Assembly: GCA_905181835.1 (NCBI GenBank)
Contig: CAJIZF010000006.1
Coordinates: forward strand, 62,001 to 126,000
Direction: 5' to 3'
Origin: an uncultured Flavobacteriaceae bacterium
Lineage (GTDB): Bacteria; Bacteroidota; Bacteroidia; Flavobacteriales; Flavobacteriaceae
DNA: 64,000 nucleotides
Part shown: one piece after another, positions 37,154 to 47,200 of the stretch
Layout: each line of letters begins with the position of its first letter
Numbering within the stretch: position 1 is the stretch's first letter
The notes under the pieces: generated by a model
What the model was told of the DNA's origin: nothing
The model's input: the letters and a program-made list of their open reading frames with translations, nothing else
Database searches by the model: none
Program-made: the position numbers and the translations under genes

Positions 37154-39352
37154 TTAATTAGCTATTTCACTAAAAAACTTAATTCTATAAAGCCGCAACT
37201 CTTCTTCTTCATAATCCCCATCAAATTCTTCCATAGCAACATCTATATTAGGAGTTTCAGCATCTTCTAAAAAATATTCATGAATTTCCTCTTGTTGATC
37301 TTCATCTAGCACCTCATCGATCCAATAATTTATATTAAGTCTTGTTCCACTATTAACAATAGCTTCCATTTCCTTAATTAAATCATTCATTTCCATTTTT
37401 TTTGCATCAGCAATATCTGTTAAAGGTAGTTTTTTATCGACATTGGTTATAATATATAATTTAAGTGCACTATTAGAACCCGTAGATTTAACTATGAAAT
37501 CGTCAGGACGCATCACTTCATTTTCTTCAACGTAGGTCTTAATAATTTTAATAAAAGTTTCTCCGTATTTTTTTGCTTTTCCCTCTCCTACGCCGTGAAC
37601 ATTGGCTAATTCGTTTATTGAAAGTGGATATTTTAAGGCCATATCTTCTAGGGAAGGATCTTGAAAGATAACAAACGGAGGTAATTTTAATTGATCTGCT
37701 ACTTTTTTTCTTTGTGATTTTAAAATTACGAAAAGCTTTTCATCCGCAGCAACTCCACCTCCTTTTTGATTGGTAATGACATTATCGTCATTAGCATCTT
37801 TAAAGAAATGATCCTCAGTCATCAAAAATGATTTTGGCTGGTCTAAAAAAGCCAATCCAAGTTCAGTGATTTTTATTAAACCATAGGTTTCAATATCTTT
37901 TCTCAAAAAACCAGCGACTAATAGTTGACGTAATAATGCCATCCAGTAATTAGCTTCGCGTTCAGAACCAGAACCGAAAAAATCTTGATTTTCAGTTCTA
38001 TGAGACTTAATTAAAGCATTGGAATGCCCAATTAGTACGTTGACAACCTCTTTAGATTTATAGCGTTCATTGGTTTTAGCAACTACATTTAACAACTTGA
38101 CAACTTCTGACTTTGCTTCATTTTTTTTCTTTGGAAATTTCATATTATCATCCATATCACCACCAGCTCCCGTTTCATTATCAAATTTTTCTCCAAAATA
38201 ATGTAAAATAAATTTTCTTCTCGAAACAGAAGTTTCAGCAAAAGCAACAACTTCTTGTAATAATGCGTGACCAATTTCTTGTTCTGCCACGGGTTTACCA
38301 CTCATAAATTTTTCAAGTTTTTCAATATCCTTATAAGAATAATAGGCAAGGCAAATGCCTTCGCCTCCGTCTCTACCAGCTCTTCCAGTCTCTTGGTAAT
38401 AGCTTTCAATACTTTTCGGTATATCATTATGTATTACAAATCGAACATCTGGTTTATCGATTCCCATTCCAAAAGCAATTGTAGCAACCACAACATCAAT
38501 ATCTTCCATTAAAAACATGTCCTGATGTTTTACTCTGGTTTTAGAATCTAAGCCAGCATGATATGGGACTGCTTTGATTCCGTTAACCTGCAGCGCTTGG
38601 GAAAGCTCCTCTACACGTTTACGGCTAAGACAATAAACAATACCGCTTTTTCCATCATGTTTTTTAATAAAACGAATGATGTCTGCATCCACATTTTTAG
38701 TTTTTGGTCGCACCTCATAATAGAGATTAGGTCTATTAAAAGAGGCTTTAAATGTATTTGCATTTTGAATACCCAAATTTTTTAAAATATCTTCTTGTAC
38801 TTTTGGGGTAGCTGTAGCGGTTAAACCAATTTTTGTTATGTTCTCTCCAATGCGTTCAATTATTTTTTTTAGATTTCTATATTCAGGTCTAAAGTCATGC
38901 CCCCACTCACTAATACAATGAGCTTCGTCAATAGCAACAAAGGAAATCTTTACCGATTGTAAAAATTCTACATTTTCGTCTTTTGTTAATGATTCTGGTG
39001 CAACATATAATAATTTTGTAATTCCAGATTCGATATCAAACTTAACTTGTTTAACTTCAGTTTTATTTAAAGAAGAATTCAAAACATGGGCAACACCTAC
39101 TTCTGAGGATAAAGATCTCAATGCATCAACCTGATTTTTCATTAAGGCAATTAAGGGAGATACAACTATAGCTGTGCCTTCTTGCATAAATGCAGGAAGT
39201 TGGTAACACAGGGACTTGCCACCCCCAGTTGGCATAATTACAAAAGCATCTTTTTTTGCTAAAACGCTTTTTATGACCTCTTCTTGTAATCCTTTGAATT
39301 TTGTAAATCCAAAATACTTTTTTAATGCTGAATAAATGTTTTTTTCTGCCAA
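37154..39352 (-). CDS. recQ: ATP-dependent DNA helicase RecQ
   Basis: 3'-5' DNA helicase for recombination and fork repair. Walker A PTGGGKS at residues 41-47, DEAHCISEWGHDFRPEY, helicase motif VI (QETGRAGRDGGEG), a zinc/winged-helix RQC region and a C-terminal HRDC domain (LPPFVIFQDPSLEDMALKYP) are in order. The protein is longer (732 residues) than E. coli RecQ, with an acidic C-terminal tail that is usual in flavobacteria. Divergent from kdsD, a conserved arrangement in this family. Confidence 0.94.
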   Translation of the reverse strand: MAEKNIYSALKKYFGFTKFKGLQEEVIKSVLAKKDAFVIMPTGGGKSLCYQLPAFMQEGTAIVVSPLIALMKNQVDALRSLSSEVGVAHVLNSSLNKTEVKQVKFDIESGITKLLYVAPESLTKDENVEFLQSVKISFVAIDEAHCISEWGHDFRPEYRNLKKIIERIGENITKIGLTATATPKVQEDILKNLGIQNANTFKASFNRPNLYYEVRPKTKNVDADIIRFIKKHDGKSGIVYCLSRKRVEELSQALQVNGIKAVPYHAGLDSKTRVKHQDMFLMEDIDVVVATIAFGMGIDKPDVRFVIHNDIPKSIESYYQETGRAGRDGGEGICLAYYSYKDIEKLEKFMSGKPVAEQEIGHALLQEVVAFAETSVSRRKFILHYFGEKFDNETGAGGDMDDNMKFPKKKNEAKSEVVKLLNVVAKTNERYKSKEVVNVLIGHSNALIKSHRTENQDFFGSGSEREANYWMALLRQLLVAGFLRKDIETYGLIKITELGLAFLDQPKSFLMTEDHFFKDANDDNVITNQKGGGVAADEKLFVILKSQRKKVADQLKLPPFVIFQDPSLEDMALKYPLSINELANVHGVGEGKAKKYGETFIKIIKTYVEENEVMRPDDFIVKSTGSNSALKLYIITNVDKKLPLTDIADAKKMEMNDLIKEMEAIVNSGTRLNINYWIDEVLDEDQQEEIHEYFLEDAETPNIDVAMEEFDGDYEEEELRLYRIKFFSEIAN

Positions 39353-39532
39353 ACGAATGGTAAGATTAAATTTATTATTTACCTCAAAATAAAAATTGTT
39401 TTAACAAACTAACAATTGTAATTTAGCAATTATAATTTGCTTTGGTTTAATAACAAAGATGGTACTTAATTTTTTTTATTAATTTAAATATAATACATTC
39501 TTAAATAGTTACAACTAAAAAAAGTCAAAATT

Positions 39533-40498
39533 TTGAAAAAGCGAGAACAAATAATTTCAGTAGCTAAAAAAACTATTGAAACAGAAAGTGAAGCCATAAA
39601 AAATCTGGCTACGCTAATAGATCAGTCGTTCACTGATGCTGTTGAATATATTTATAATTCAAATGGAAGAGTAATTATAACTGGCATAGGAAAAAGTGCT
39701 ATTATTGCTAACAAAATTGTAGCGACCCTTAATTCAACAGGAACTCCAGCGATATTTATGCATGCAGCAGATGCAATTCATGGTGATTTAGGTACTATTT
39801 TAGAGCAAGATGTAGTCATATGTATCTCCAAAAGTGGAACTACTCCAGAGATAAAAGTTTTAGTTCCTTTAATAAAAGTCCGAGGAAATAAATTGGTAGC
39901 AATTACATCAAATAGAGATTCTTTTCTAGGACAACAAGCAGACTTTATTTTAAATGCATTTGTTGAGAAAGAGGCTTGTCCAAACAACTTAGCCCCTACT
40001 ACAAGTACCACAGCGCAATTAGTTATTGGTGATGCTTTAGCGGTTTGTTTATTAGACTTAAAAGGGTTTTCTAGTAAAGATTTTGCAAAATTTCACCCTG
40101 GAGGATCCTTAGGTAAAAAATTATATTTAAGAGTAAGCGATTTAACAAAAATTAATAAAAAACCAGTTGTTCAACTTGATACAAACATCAAAGAAGTAAT
40201 CGTAGAGATTTCTGAAAATATGCTCGGTGTTACTGCTGTTATCGATAAAAATAAAGTTGTGGGTATCATTACCGATGGTGATTTAAGAAGAATGCTTGTA
40301 AAAGCAGATAGCTTTCATGGATTAACAGCTAAAGATATCATGTCTAAACATCCAAAAACAATTTCTAACAATGCTATGGCAGTGGAAGCTATAGAAATTA
40401 TGGATAAAAATGGAATCACCCAAATTATTGCTGTTGACAATGGGATATACTGCGGCATCGTTCACATACACAATTTGACAAATGAAGGTATTTTATAA
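39533..40498 (+). CDS. kdsD: arabinose 5-phosphate isomerase (KpsF/GutQ family)
   Basis: Converts ribulose 5-phosphate to arabinose 5-phosphate, the precursor of Kdo in lipopolysaccharide. N-terminal SIS domain (GRVIITGIGKSAIIANKIVA, HGDLG, ISKSGTTPE) and two C-terminal CBS domains (from about residue 205). Length 321 is standard. The start is a TTG at 39533; the conserved N-terminus KREQIISVAKKTIETES begins there and no ATG is available. Its stop overlaps the tatC start by one base. Confidence 0.93.
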   Translation: MKKREQIISVAKKTIETESEAIKNLATLIDQSFTDAVEYIYNSNGRVIITGIGKSAIIANKIVATLNSTGTPAIFMHAADAIHGDLGTILEQDVVICISKSGTTPEIKVLVPLIKVRGNKLVAITSNRDSFLGQQADFILNAFVEKEACPNNLAPTTSTTAQLVIGDALAVCLLDLKGFSSKDFAKFHPGGSLGKKLYLRVSDLTKINKKPVVQLDTNIKEVIVEISENMLGVTAVIDKNKVVGIITDGDLRRMLVKADSFHGLTAKDIMSKHPKTISNNAMAVEAIEIMDKNGITQIIAVDNGIYCGIVHIHNLTNEGIL

Positions 40499-41337
40499 TG
40501 GCTAGGTTTAAAAATACAGATAAAGAAATGTCTTTTTTAGACCATCTTGAAGATTTAAGGTGGCATTTAATTCGATCTTTTTTATCTGTTATTGTGCTTG
40601 CATCTATTGCGTTTCTTGCTAAAGATTTTATATTTAATGTATTGATATTTGGCCCTAAACATTCTGATTTTCCGACTTATAAAATACTTTGTGAAATTGC
40701 TCAATTTATTGGCTTTAAAGATAGTTTTTGTTTTACTGAATTACCTTTTAGGATTCAAAGCAGAACAATGGGAGGCCAATTTTCTGCTCATGTTTGGACC
40801 TCCATAACAGCAGGTTTTATCATTGCGTTTCCATATATATTACATGAAATGTGGAAATTTATAAGTCCAGGCTTAAAGGTTAAAGAACGTAGTTCAGCAA
40901 AAGGATTTATTTTGATAGCATCATTATTGTTTTTTATTGGTGTTTTATTCGGTTATTATGTAGTAACTCCACTATCAATAAATTTTTTAGGAACCTACCA
41001 AGTTAGTGGTGAAGTACATAATGATTTTGATTTAAGTAGCTATATCTCGTTAGTTCGTGCATCAGTTATAGCAAGTGGTCTAATATTTGAACTACCAATA
41101 CTTATTTATATTTTAACAAAAATTGGTGTAGTTTCTCCAGAAATACTCAAAAAATACAGAAAAATATCCTTAGTGATTGTACTCATACTTTCTGCGATTA
41201 TTACTCCACCAGATATAGCAAGTCAAGTTATTGTTTCGGTCCCAATTATAGTTTTGTACGAAATCAGTATCTATATATCTAAAGCTGTTATTAGAAAACA
41301 AAAAAGATTATTAAAAAAGCAAGCTAAAAATCAATAA
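40498..41337 (+). CDS. tatC: Sec-independent protein translocase TatC
   Basis: Core membrane receptor of the twin-arginine export pathway. About six membrane helices; the conserved N-terminal FLDHLEDLRWHLIRS and the AFPYILHEMWKFISPGLKVKE region are diagnostic. Length 279 is somewhat long because of an extracytoplasmic insert after the first helix. tatA is not in the window. It directly overlaps the end of kdsD, so both are in one transcript with the genes that follow. Confidence 0.94.
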   Translation: MARFKNTDKEMSFLDHLEDLRWHLIRSFLSVIVLASIAFLAKDFIFNVLIFGPKHSDFPTYKILCEIAQFIGFKDSFCFTELPFRIQSRTMGGQFSAHVWTSITAGFIIAFPYILHEMWKFISPGLKVKERSSAKGFILIASLLFFIGVLFGYYVVTPLSINFLGTYQVSGEVHNDFDLSSYISLVRASVIASGLIFELPILIYILTKIGVVSPEILKKYRKISLVIVLILSAIITPPDIASQVIVSVPIIVLYEISIYISKAVIRKQKRLLKKQAKNQ

Positions 41338-41369
41338 TAAGGTTTACCGATATTAACTATATTTGGATT

Positions 41370-41522
41370 ATGGAAAAATCAAAAATATCAATAGGAGCAG
41401 GAATTGGTTTAGTAGTAGGAGTTATAATTGGTAGTGTTACTGATAATATTGGTCTATGGATTTCATTAGGTCTATGTTTTGGTGCCGGTATTGGAACAGT
41501 TTTAGATAAAAAGAGTAAATAA
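41370..41522 (+). CDS. 50-residue glycine-rich two-helix membrane peptide
   Basis: A short open frame between tatC and lptB encoding 50 residues. It shows two hydrophobic stretches rich in glycine (IGAGIGLVVGVIIGS and WISLGLCFGAGIGTVL) with GxxxG-type spacing and a lysine-rich tail, as expected for a membrane helical hairpin. Start at ATG 41370. A TATATTTG stretch 41358-41365 sits just 4 bases upstream, so if it were a promoter the mRNA would be nearly leaderless; chance is possible. Function unknown. Confidence 0.65.
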   Translation: MEKSKISIGAGIGLVVGVIIGSVTDNIGLWISLGLCFGAGIGTVLDKKSK

Positions 41523-41584
41523 AAACATCATTAATGACGGATTTATTAAAGCTAAATTAATGTGTCGATTGATTTTAAAAAAAT

Positions 41585-42325
41585 ATGAAATTAAGAGCTG
41601 AAAATTTAATTAAATCATACAAAGGACGAAAAGTTGTTAAAGGCATTTCTGTTGAAGTAAATCAAGGAGAAATTGTTGGTTTATTAGGACCAAATGGTGC
41701 TGGGAAAACAACTTCTTTCTATATGATTGTTGGACTCATAAAGCCAAACGGAGGGAAAATCTTTTTAGATCAGAAAGAAATAACGAGATATCCTATGTAC
41801 AAACGTGCTCAAAACGGAATTGGATATTTGGCTCAAGAAGCCTCAGTTTTTCGTAAATTAAGTGTTGAGGATAATATTTTAAGTGTTTTACAATTAACTA
41901 ATTATTCAAAAAAAGAACAGATCGAAAAAATGGAATCCTTGATCGAAGAATTTGGTCTTGGACATATTCGGAAAAATAGAGGTGATTTATTAAGCGGAGG
42001 AGAACGAAGAAGAACCGAAATTGCTCGTGCTTTAGCTACAGATCCTCATTTTATATTATTAGATGAACCTTTTGCAGGAGTAGATCCAGTTGCAGTTGAA
42101 GATATTCAAAAAATAGTTGCAAAATTAATAACTAAGAACATTGGAATTCTAATAACAGACCACAATGTTCAGGAAACTTTAGCCATTACGGATCGAACTT
42201 ATTTAATGTTTGAAGGGAGTATTTTAAAACACGGAATACCTGAAGACTTAGCGAATGATGAAATGGTAAGAAAAGTTTATTTAGGCCAAAACTTCGAACT
42301 TAGAAAGAAAAAGATTTCCTTTTAA
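41585..42325 (+). CDS. lptB: lipopolysaccharide export ABC transporter ATP-binding protein
   Basis: ATPase that powers LPS extraction from the inner membrane with LptF and LptG. Walker A GPNGAGKT at 35-42, signature [15 protein letters not shown], Walker [14 protein letters not shown] and the switch histidine in ITDHNV. The VAVEDIQ segment and 246-residue length are typical of LptB. It belongs to the kdsD-tatC run, which links Kdo formation with LPS export, a known flavobacterial neighbourhood. Confidence 0.93.
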   Translation: MKLRAENLIKSYKGRKVVKGISVEVNQGEIVGLLGPNGAGKTTSFYMIVGLIKPNGGKIFLDQKEITRYPMYKRAQNGIGYLAQEASVFRKLSVEDNILSVLQLTNYSKKEQIEKMESLIEEFGLGHIRKNRGDLLSGGERRRTEIARALATDPHFILLDEPFAGVDPVAVEDIQKIVAKLITKNIGILITDHNVQETLAITDRTYLMFEGSILKHGIPEDLANDEMVRKVYLGQNFELRKKKISF

Positions 42326-42421
42326 ACATCAATTAGCGGAAATAGTTTCTTGTACATTTTAATAAATGTAACAAATTTTTAGATTATTCGTCTTATTCTT
42401 AATTAAAGCAAAAAGAAATCT

Positions 42422-43318
42422 GTGCAAACTATTCTTACCCTAAACAATCTCACCAAAAAATTTGGCTCGCTTACTGCTGTTGACAACCTTAGCTTAAAAA
42501 TAAACAAAGGATTTGTTTATGGCATATTAGGTCCCAACGGAAGTGGAAAATCAACCACTTTAGGTATGTTACTTAATATAGTTAACAAAACAGCTGGAAA
42601 CTATCATTGGTTTGATGGATCTGGAACTACGCATCGTGCTTTAAAAAAAGTTGGAGCAATTATAGAGCGACCTAACTTTTACCCCTATATGACTGCAAGG
42701 CAAAATTTAGATTTAGTTTGTAAAATTAAAAATGTTCCAAATCACAAAATAAATGAAAAACTTAAAATTGTTGGTTTATTGAATCGAAGCGACTATAAAT
42801 TTAGCACCTTTTCATTAGGAATGAAACAACGTCTTGCCATTGCCTCGGCACTTCTTAACGATCCAGAAATTTTAATTCTAGATGAACCAACAAATGGTTT
42901 AGATCCTCAAGGAATACATCAAATAAGAGAAATCATAAAAAAAATTGCAGCTAATGGTACTACCATATTATTAGCTTCTCATTTATTGGATGAGGTAGAA
43001 AAGGTTTGTTCACATGTGTTAATACTGAGAGAAGGCAAAAGTTTATATTCCGGAAGTGTAGAAAATATGATTGCAAGTCATGGTTTTTTTACTTTACAGT
43101 CAGATAATTTAGATTTATTAAAAAAGGTATTAGAGGAGCATCCCTTTATAGATACTATTAAAAAAGAAGAAAATCACCTATTGGCCTATTTAAAAGAACC
43201 TTTAAGTGGTTCCGAATTGAATAAAATACTTTTTGAAAAAGGGATTAACCTTTCTTATTTAGTGCATAGAAAAGAAAGTTTAGAAGAGCAATTTTTAGAA
43301 CTTACCAAATCCAACTAA
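42422..43318 (+). CDS. ABC transporter ATP-binding protein
   Basis: ATPase of an ABC exporter. Walker A GPNGSGKS at 37-44, signature FSLGMKQRLAIASAL, Walker B ILILDEPTNGLDP and the switch histidine in LASHLLDE; a C-terminal extension of about 80 residues is typical of the bcrA/NatA class. Starts at GTG 42422. The permease gene follows with no gap. The substrate is unknown. It differs from GldA of the gliding apparatus in its N-terminal sequence, so I do not assign that name. Confidence 0.88.
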   Translation: MQTILTLNNLTKKFGSLTAVDNLSLKINKGFVYGILGPNGSGKSTTLGMLLNIVNKTAGNYHWFDGSGTTHRALKKVGAIIERPNFYPYMTARQNLDLVCKIKNVPNHKINEKLKIVGLLNRSDYKFSTFSLGMKQRLAIASALLNDPEILILDEPTNGLDPQGIHQIREIIKKIAANGTTILLASHLLDEVEKVCSHVLILREGKSLYSGSVENMIASHGFFTLQSDNLDLLKKVLEEHPFIDTIKKEENHLLAYLKEPLSGSELNKILFEKGINLSYLVHRKESLEEQFLELTKSN

Positions 43319-43339
43319 TTGAAAACTAAATCTGCTAGT

Positions 43340-44176
43340 ATGTTACGTTTATTGTCAATAGAACTCCACAAACTAAAATATAATAAGTCGGCAAAAGTTA
43401 TTTCAATAGTATATTTTATTTTGATAACTTTTATAGCTTTAATAGCTTCCATTGAGTTTAAGTTTGGAGATTTTAATTTTAGAATTGCTGATCAAGGAAT
43501 ATTTAATTTTCCATTCATATGGCATTTTAATACTTGGATAGCTAGTATTTTAAAGTTATTTCTTGCAATTGTTATAGTTTCTATGATGGCAAACGAATAC
43601 AGCAATAGGACTCTTAAACAAAATTTAATTGACGGTTTAAGTAAAAAAGAGTTTGTTATTTCAAAATTTCTAACTGTAGTATTATTTTCAGTTGTTTCAA
43701 CTTTATTTGTTTTTATAGTGTCTATAATGTTAGGACTTGTATTTTCCGACTATAACGAATTTGGAATAATTTTTAGCGATATGGAGTATCTTTTAGCTTA
43801 TTTTATTAATCTAATTGGTTTTTTTTCATTTTGTTTATTTATTGGAATACTAGTAAAAAGGTCTGCATTTGCTTTAGGTTTTTTGTTAATATGGAGTATT
43901 ATAGAAGGTATAATTTACGGTTTTCTAAAATGGGAAATGTTCAAGAATACTGATTCAGTTGATAGCATCATGCAATTATTCCCATTAACATCCATGTCTA
44001 ATTTAATCAAAGAACCTTTTTCTAGGTTAGGTGCTGTACAGTCTGCTGCAAGTCAATTAGGTGAGGCATTTGACAAAGATTACAGTGTTCAATTCATAAC
44101 GGTACTGATTGTTTTAATATGGACGTGTTTATTTGTATATGGATCCTACGCTATTCTTAAAAAAAGAGATTTATAA
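43340..44176 (+). CDS. ABC transporter permease
   Basis: ABC-2 type membrane protein with about six hydrophobic helices, 278 residues from the ATG at 43340 (LRLLSIELHKLKYNKSAKV). A TTG seven codons upstream is an alternative start abutting the ATPase stop. Conserved cytoplasmic pieces MMANEYSNRTLKQNLIDGLSKKEF are typical of this family. It pairs with the preceding ATPase; the substrate is not known. Confidence 0.83.
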   Translation: MLRLLSIELHKLKYNKSAKVISIVYFILITFIALIASIEFKFGDFNFRIADQGIFNFPFIWHFNTWIASILKLFLAIVIVSMMANEYSNRTLKQNLIDGLSKKEFVISKFLTVVLFSVVSTLFVFIVSIMLGLVFSDYNEFGIIFSDMEYLLAYFINLIGFFSFCLFIGILVKRSAFALGFLLIWSIIEGIIYGFLKWEMFKNTDSVDSIMQLFPLTSMSNLIKEPFSRLGAVQSAASQLGEAFDKDYSVQFITVLIVLIWTCLFVYGSYAILKKRDL

Positions 44177-44261
44177 ATTGTTTTTATTTACGAAGCGAGA
44201 TTGTGCATAATTGAAATATATTATTATTTTTTGTAATTTTATAAGTTCAACTATTTATCCA

Positions 44262-47200
44262 ATGTGTTCATTTAAATTTAAACAATCTGAAATAGTTTTA
44301 TCAATATTCCGTAAAAAAACATTAAGCTTTTTTCTTTTTTTAGTACCTCTTTTTTGTTTTTGTCAGAATATTGAACTTTATAAACAGTATAATGGAAAGT
44401 ACGATTATAAAGCTTTTGGAAATACGCTAAATATATCTCCAAACTCTTGTAATATTCAAACCCAGAGTAGTGCTGTCTTTAGCCTTTCTCCCTCACAAAA
44501 TTTAATATCTGCATACTTATATTGGTCTGGATCTGGGGGGCTTATAAATGACACTTTCCCAGGCGACTACCAGGTGAGTTTAAATGGGATTACTGTATCT
44601 GCAGAAAGAACTTTTATCAATAACTTACAGGATAATAAATTTTACGGAGCTTTTGCTGAAGTTACTGGCATATTAAATAATTTTGGAAATGGCACTTACA
44701 CTGTATCTAATTTTGATTTGACTGGTAATATCTTTCCAGGATCTCCCTATTGTAACAATGAAACTGATTTTGGAGGATGGACAATAACAGTGGTTTATCA
44801 AGATAACTCGTTACCTCTAAATCAAGTAAATATATTTGATGGATTTGAGTCTGTGTCTCAATTTAATAATAACTTAACTATTCAACTCACTACGCTCAAT
44901 GTTATGGACAATATGGGTGCTAAAATTGGATTTTTAGCATGGGAAGGAGATGCTAGTCTTGCTGTTAATGAAACCTTAAGGATTAATGGAAACATTTTGA
45001 GTAATCCTCCTTTAAACCCTCAAACTAATGCATTTAATGGAACTAATAGTTTTACTAATTCAAGTCAACTTTACAATATGGATGTTGATTTCTATAGTAT
45101 TGAAAATTATATCCAAACTGGTGACGTAAGTGCAACTATATCTTTGACATCTGGTCAGGATTATATAATTGTAAATAATATAATAACTGTTTTAAATTCG
45201 GAGCTACCAGATGCTACTGTAAGCTTCGAAAATATAGAAATTATTTGTAATAATTTAGTCGAAATTAACTACACTGTTTTCAATATTAATAGTACCGGTA
45301 TTCTCCCTGCAGGTACTCCAATTAAATTCTATTTAGAAGGAAATCAAATTGGGCAAGCTCTTACAAACAATAACTTACCAATTGATGGTCAGGAAACTGG
45401 TACAATATCACTGACCATACCTACTGACACTGTTCCAGATCCCTTTACGATTAAAGTAGTCGTTGATGATGACGGTGGTGGGATAAGTACCGTTACAGAA
45501 ATCAATGAGGATAATAATGAATTTCAACAAATTATAAGTTTAGCAGAAGTTGTACTAAATTTAACATTGGATCCAGATATACTAATAACTAACGATGACG
45601 CTATTTGTGAAGGTGAAGATCAAGTTATTGGCATCAATTCCCTCACACCTATTGAAGCAGCTGGGGCAAATTCAACCTATCAATGGTTTTTTAATGGTAC
45701 TTTAATTCCAGGGGAAACTGGCGAACAATTAACTGTTACTCAAGTAGGAACCTATCAGCTTGAAGTTACCTATGAAGGCTGCAACGTAACTGACGATATT
45801 CTAGTTGAGTTTATTATTAATCCTATTGCAGGAACTCCAACTCCTTTAATTATATGTGACCAAACTCCAAATGATGGAATAGCCGACTTTAACTTAACCG
45901 AAGCTGATACCGATATTATCAATGGACAGACAAATAATTTTGTAACCTATCATGAAACACTAGCTCAAGCCGAAGCAGGAACCAGACCCTTTAGTAAGTC
46001 CATACACCAATACAGTTCCTAACATACAAACCATATTTGCAAGATTAGAAGAGGACGTTCTGGGTTGTTACGATGTAACTCAATTAGTACTTCAAGTAGA
46101 TCCGGCACCCTCAATTACAGAGCCTATAAGTGATTATCAACTGTGTGATAACGATGGTGATGGCTCTGAAACTTTTGACTTAACTTCTAAATATGAAGAG
46201 ATTGTAAATACACTAACCGATATTACACTTACCTATTACAATACGGAGGCCGATGCGAATGCAGATACAAATGCTATCGCAACACCTTCTACCTACATTA
46301 GTAGTGGTGCAGAAACGATTTGGGTAAGCGCTATTAATACAGAGGGGTGTACTAGTGTAGGTTTTTTTAATTTAATTATTGACACAGTACCTTTATTTAC
46401 CGAGGTTCCTTTATTTCAAATCTGTGACGATACTACACCTGATGGATTTACAGAATTTGATTTAGATAGTCTGTATCCAACTATTGTCGCTGGGGCCTCT
46501 AACCTTACTGTTAGCTATTACTTAACTGAGGAAGATGCTGAAGCAGGTGCAGTGTCACCTTTATCAAGTCCTTACACAAATACTATAAACCCTGAACTTA
46601 TTTGGGCACGTGTCGAAGATGATATAACTGGATGCTATGGAACCTTTGTAATTGAACTAAATGTGATTTCACCACTTGCAGGAACTCCAACTCCATTAAT
46701 TGAATGTGACCAAACTCCAAATGATGGAATAGCCGACTTTAACTTAACCGAAGCTGATACCGATATAATCAATGGACAGACAAATAATTTTGTAACCTAT
46801 CATGAAACACTAGCTCAAGCCGAAGCAGGAACAGATGCTTTAGTAAGCCCGTACACCAATACAGTTCCTAACATACAAACCATATTTGCAAGATTAGAAG
46901 AGGACGTTCTAGGTTGTTACGATGTAACTCAATTAGTACTTCAAGTAGATCCGGCACCCTCAATTACAGAGCCTATAAGTGATTATCAACTGTGTGATAA
47001 CGATGGTGATGGCTCTGAAACTTTTGACTTAACTTCTAAATATGATGAGATTGTAAATACACTAACCGATATTACACTTACCTATTACAATACGGAGGCC
47101 GATGCGAATGCAGATACAAATGCTATCGCAACACCTTCTACCTACATTAGTAGTGGTGCAGAAACGATTTGGGTAAGCGCTATTAATACAGAGGGGTGTA

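Noticed and set aside
42422..44176. GldA/GldF gliding motility ABC transporter.
   Set aside because: N-terminus and permease pattern do not match what I recall of GldA/GldF; left as an unnamed ABC exporter.
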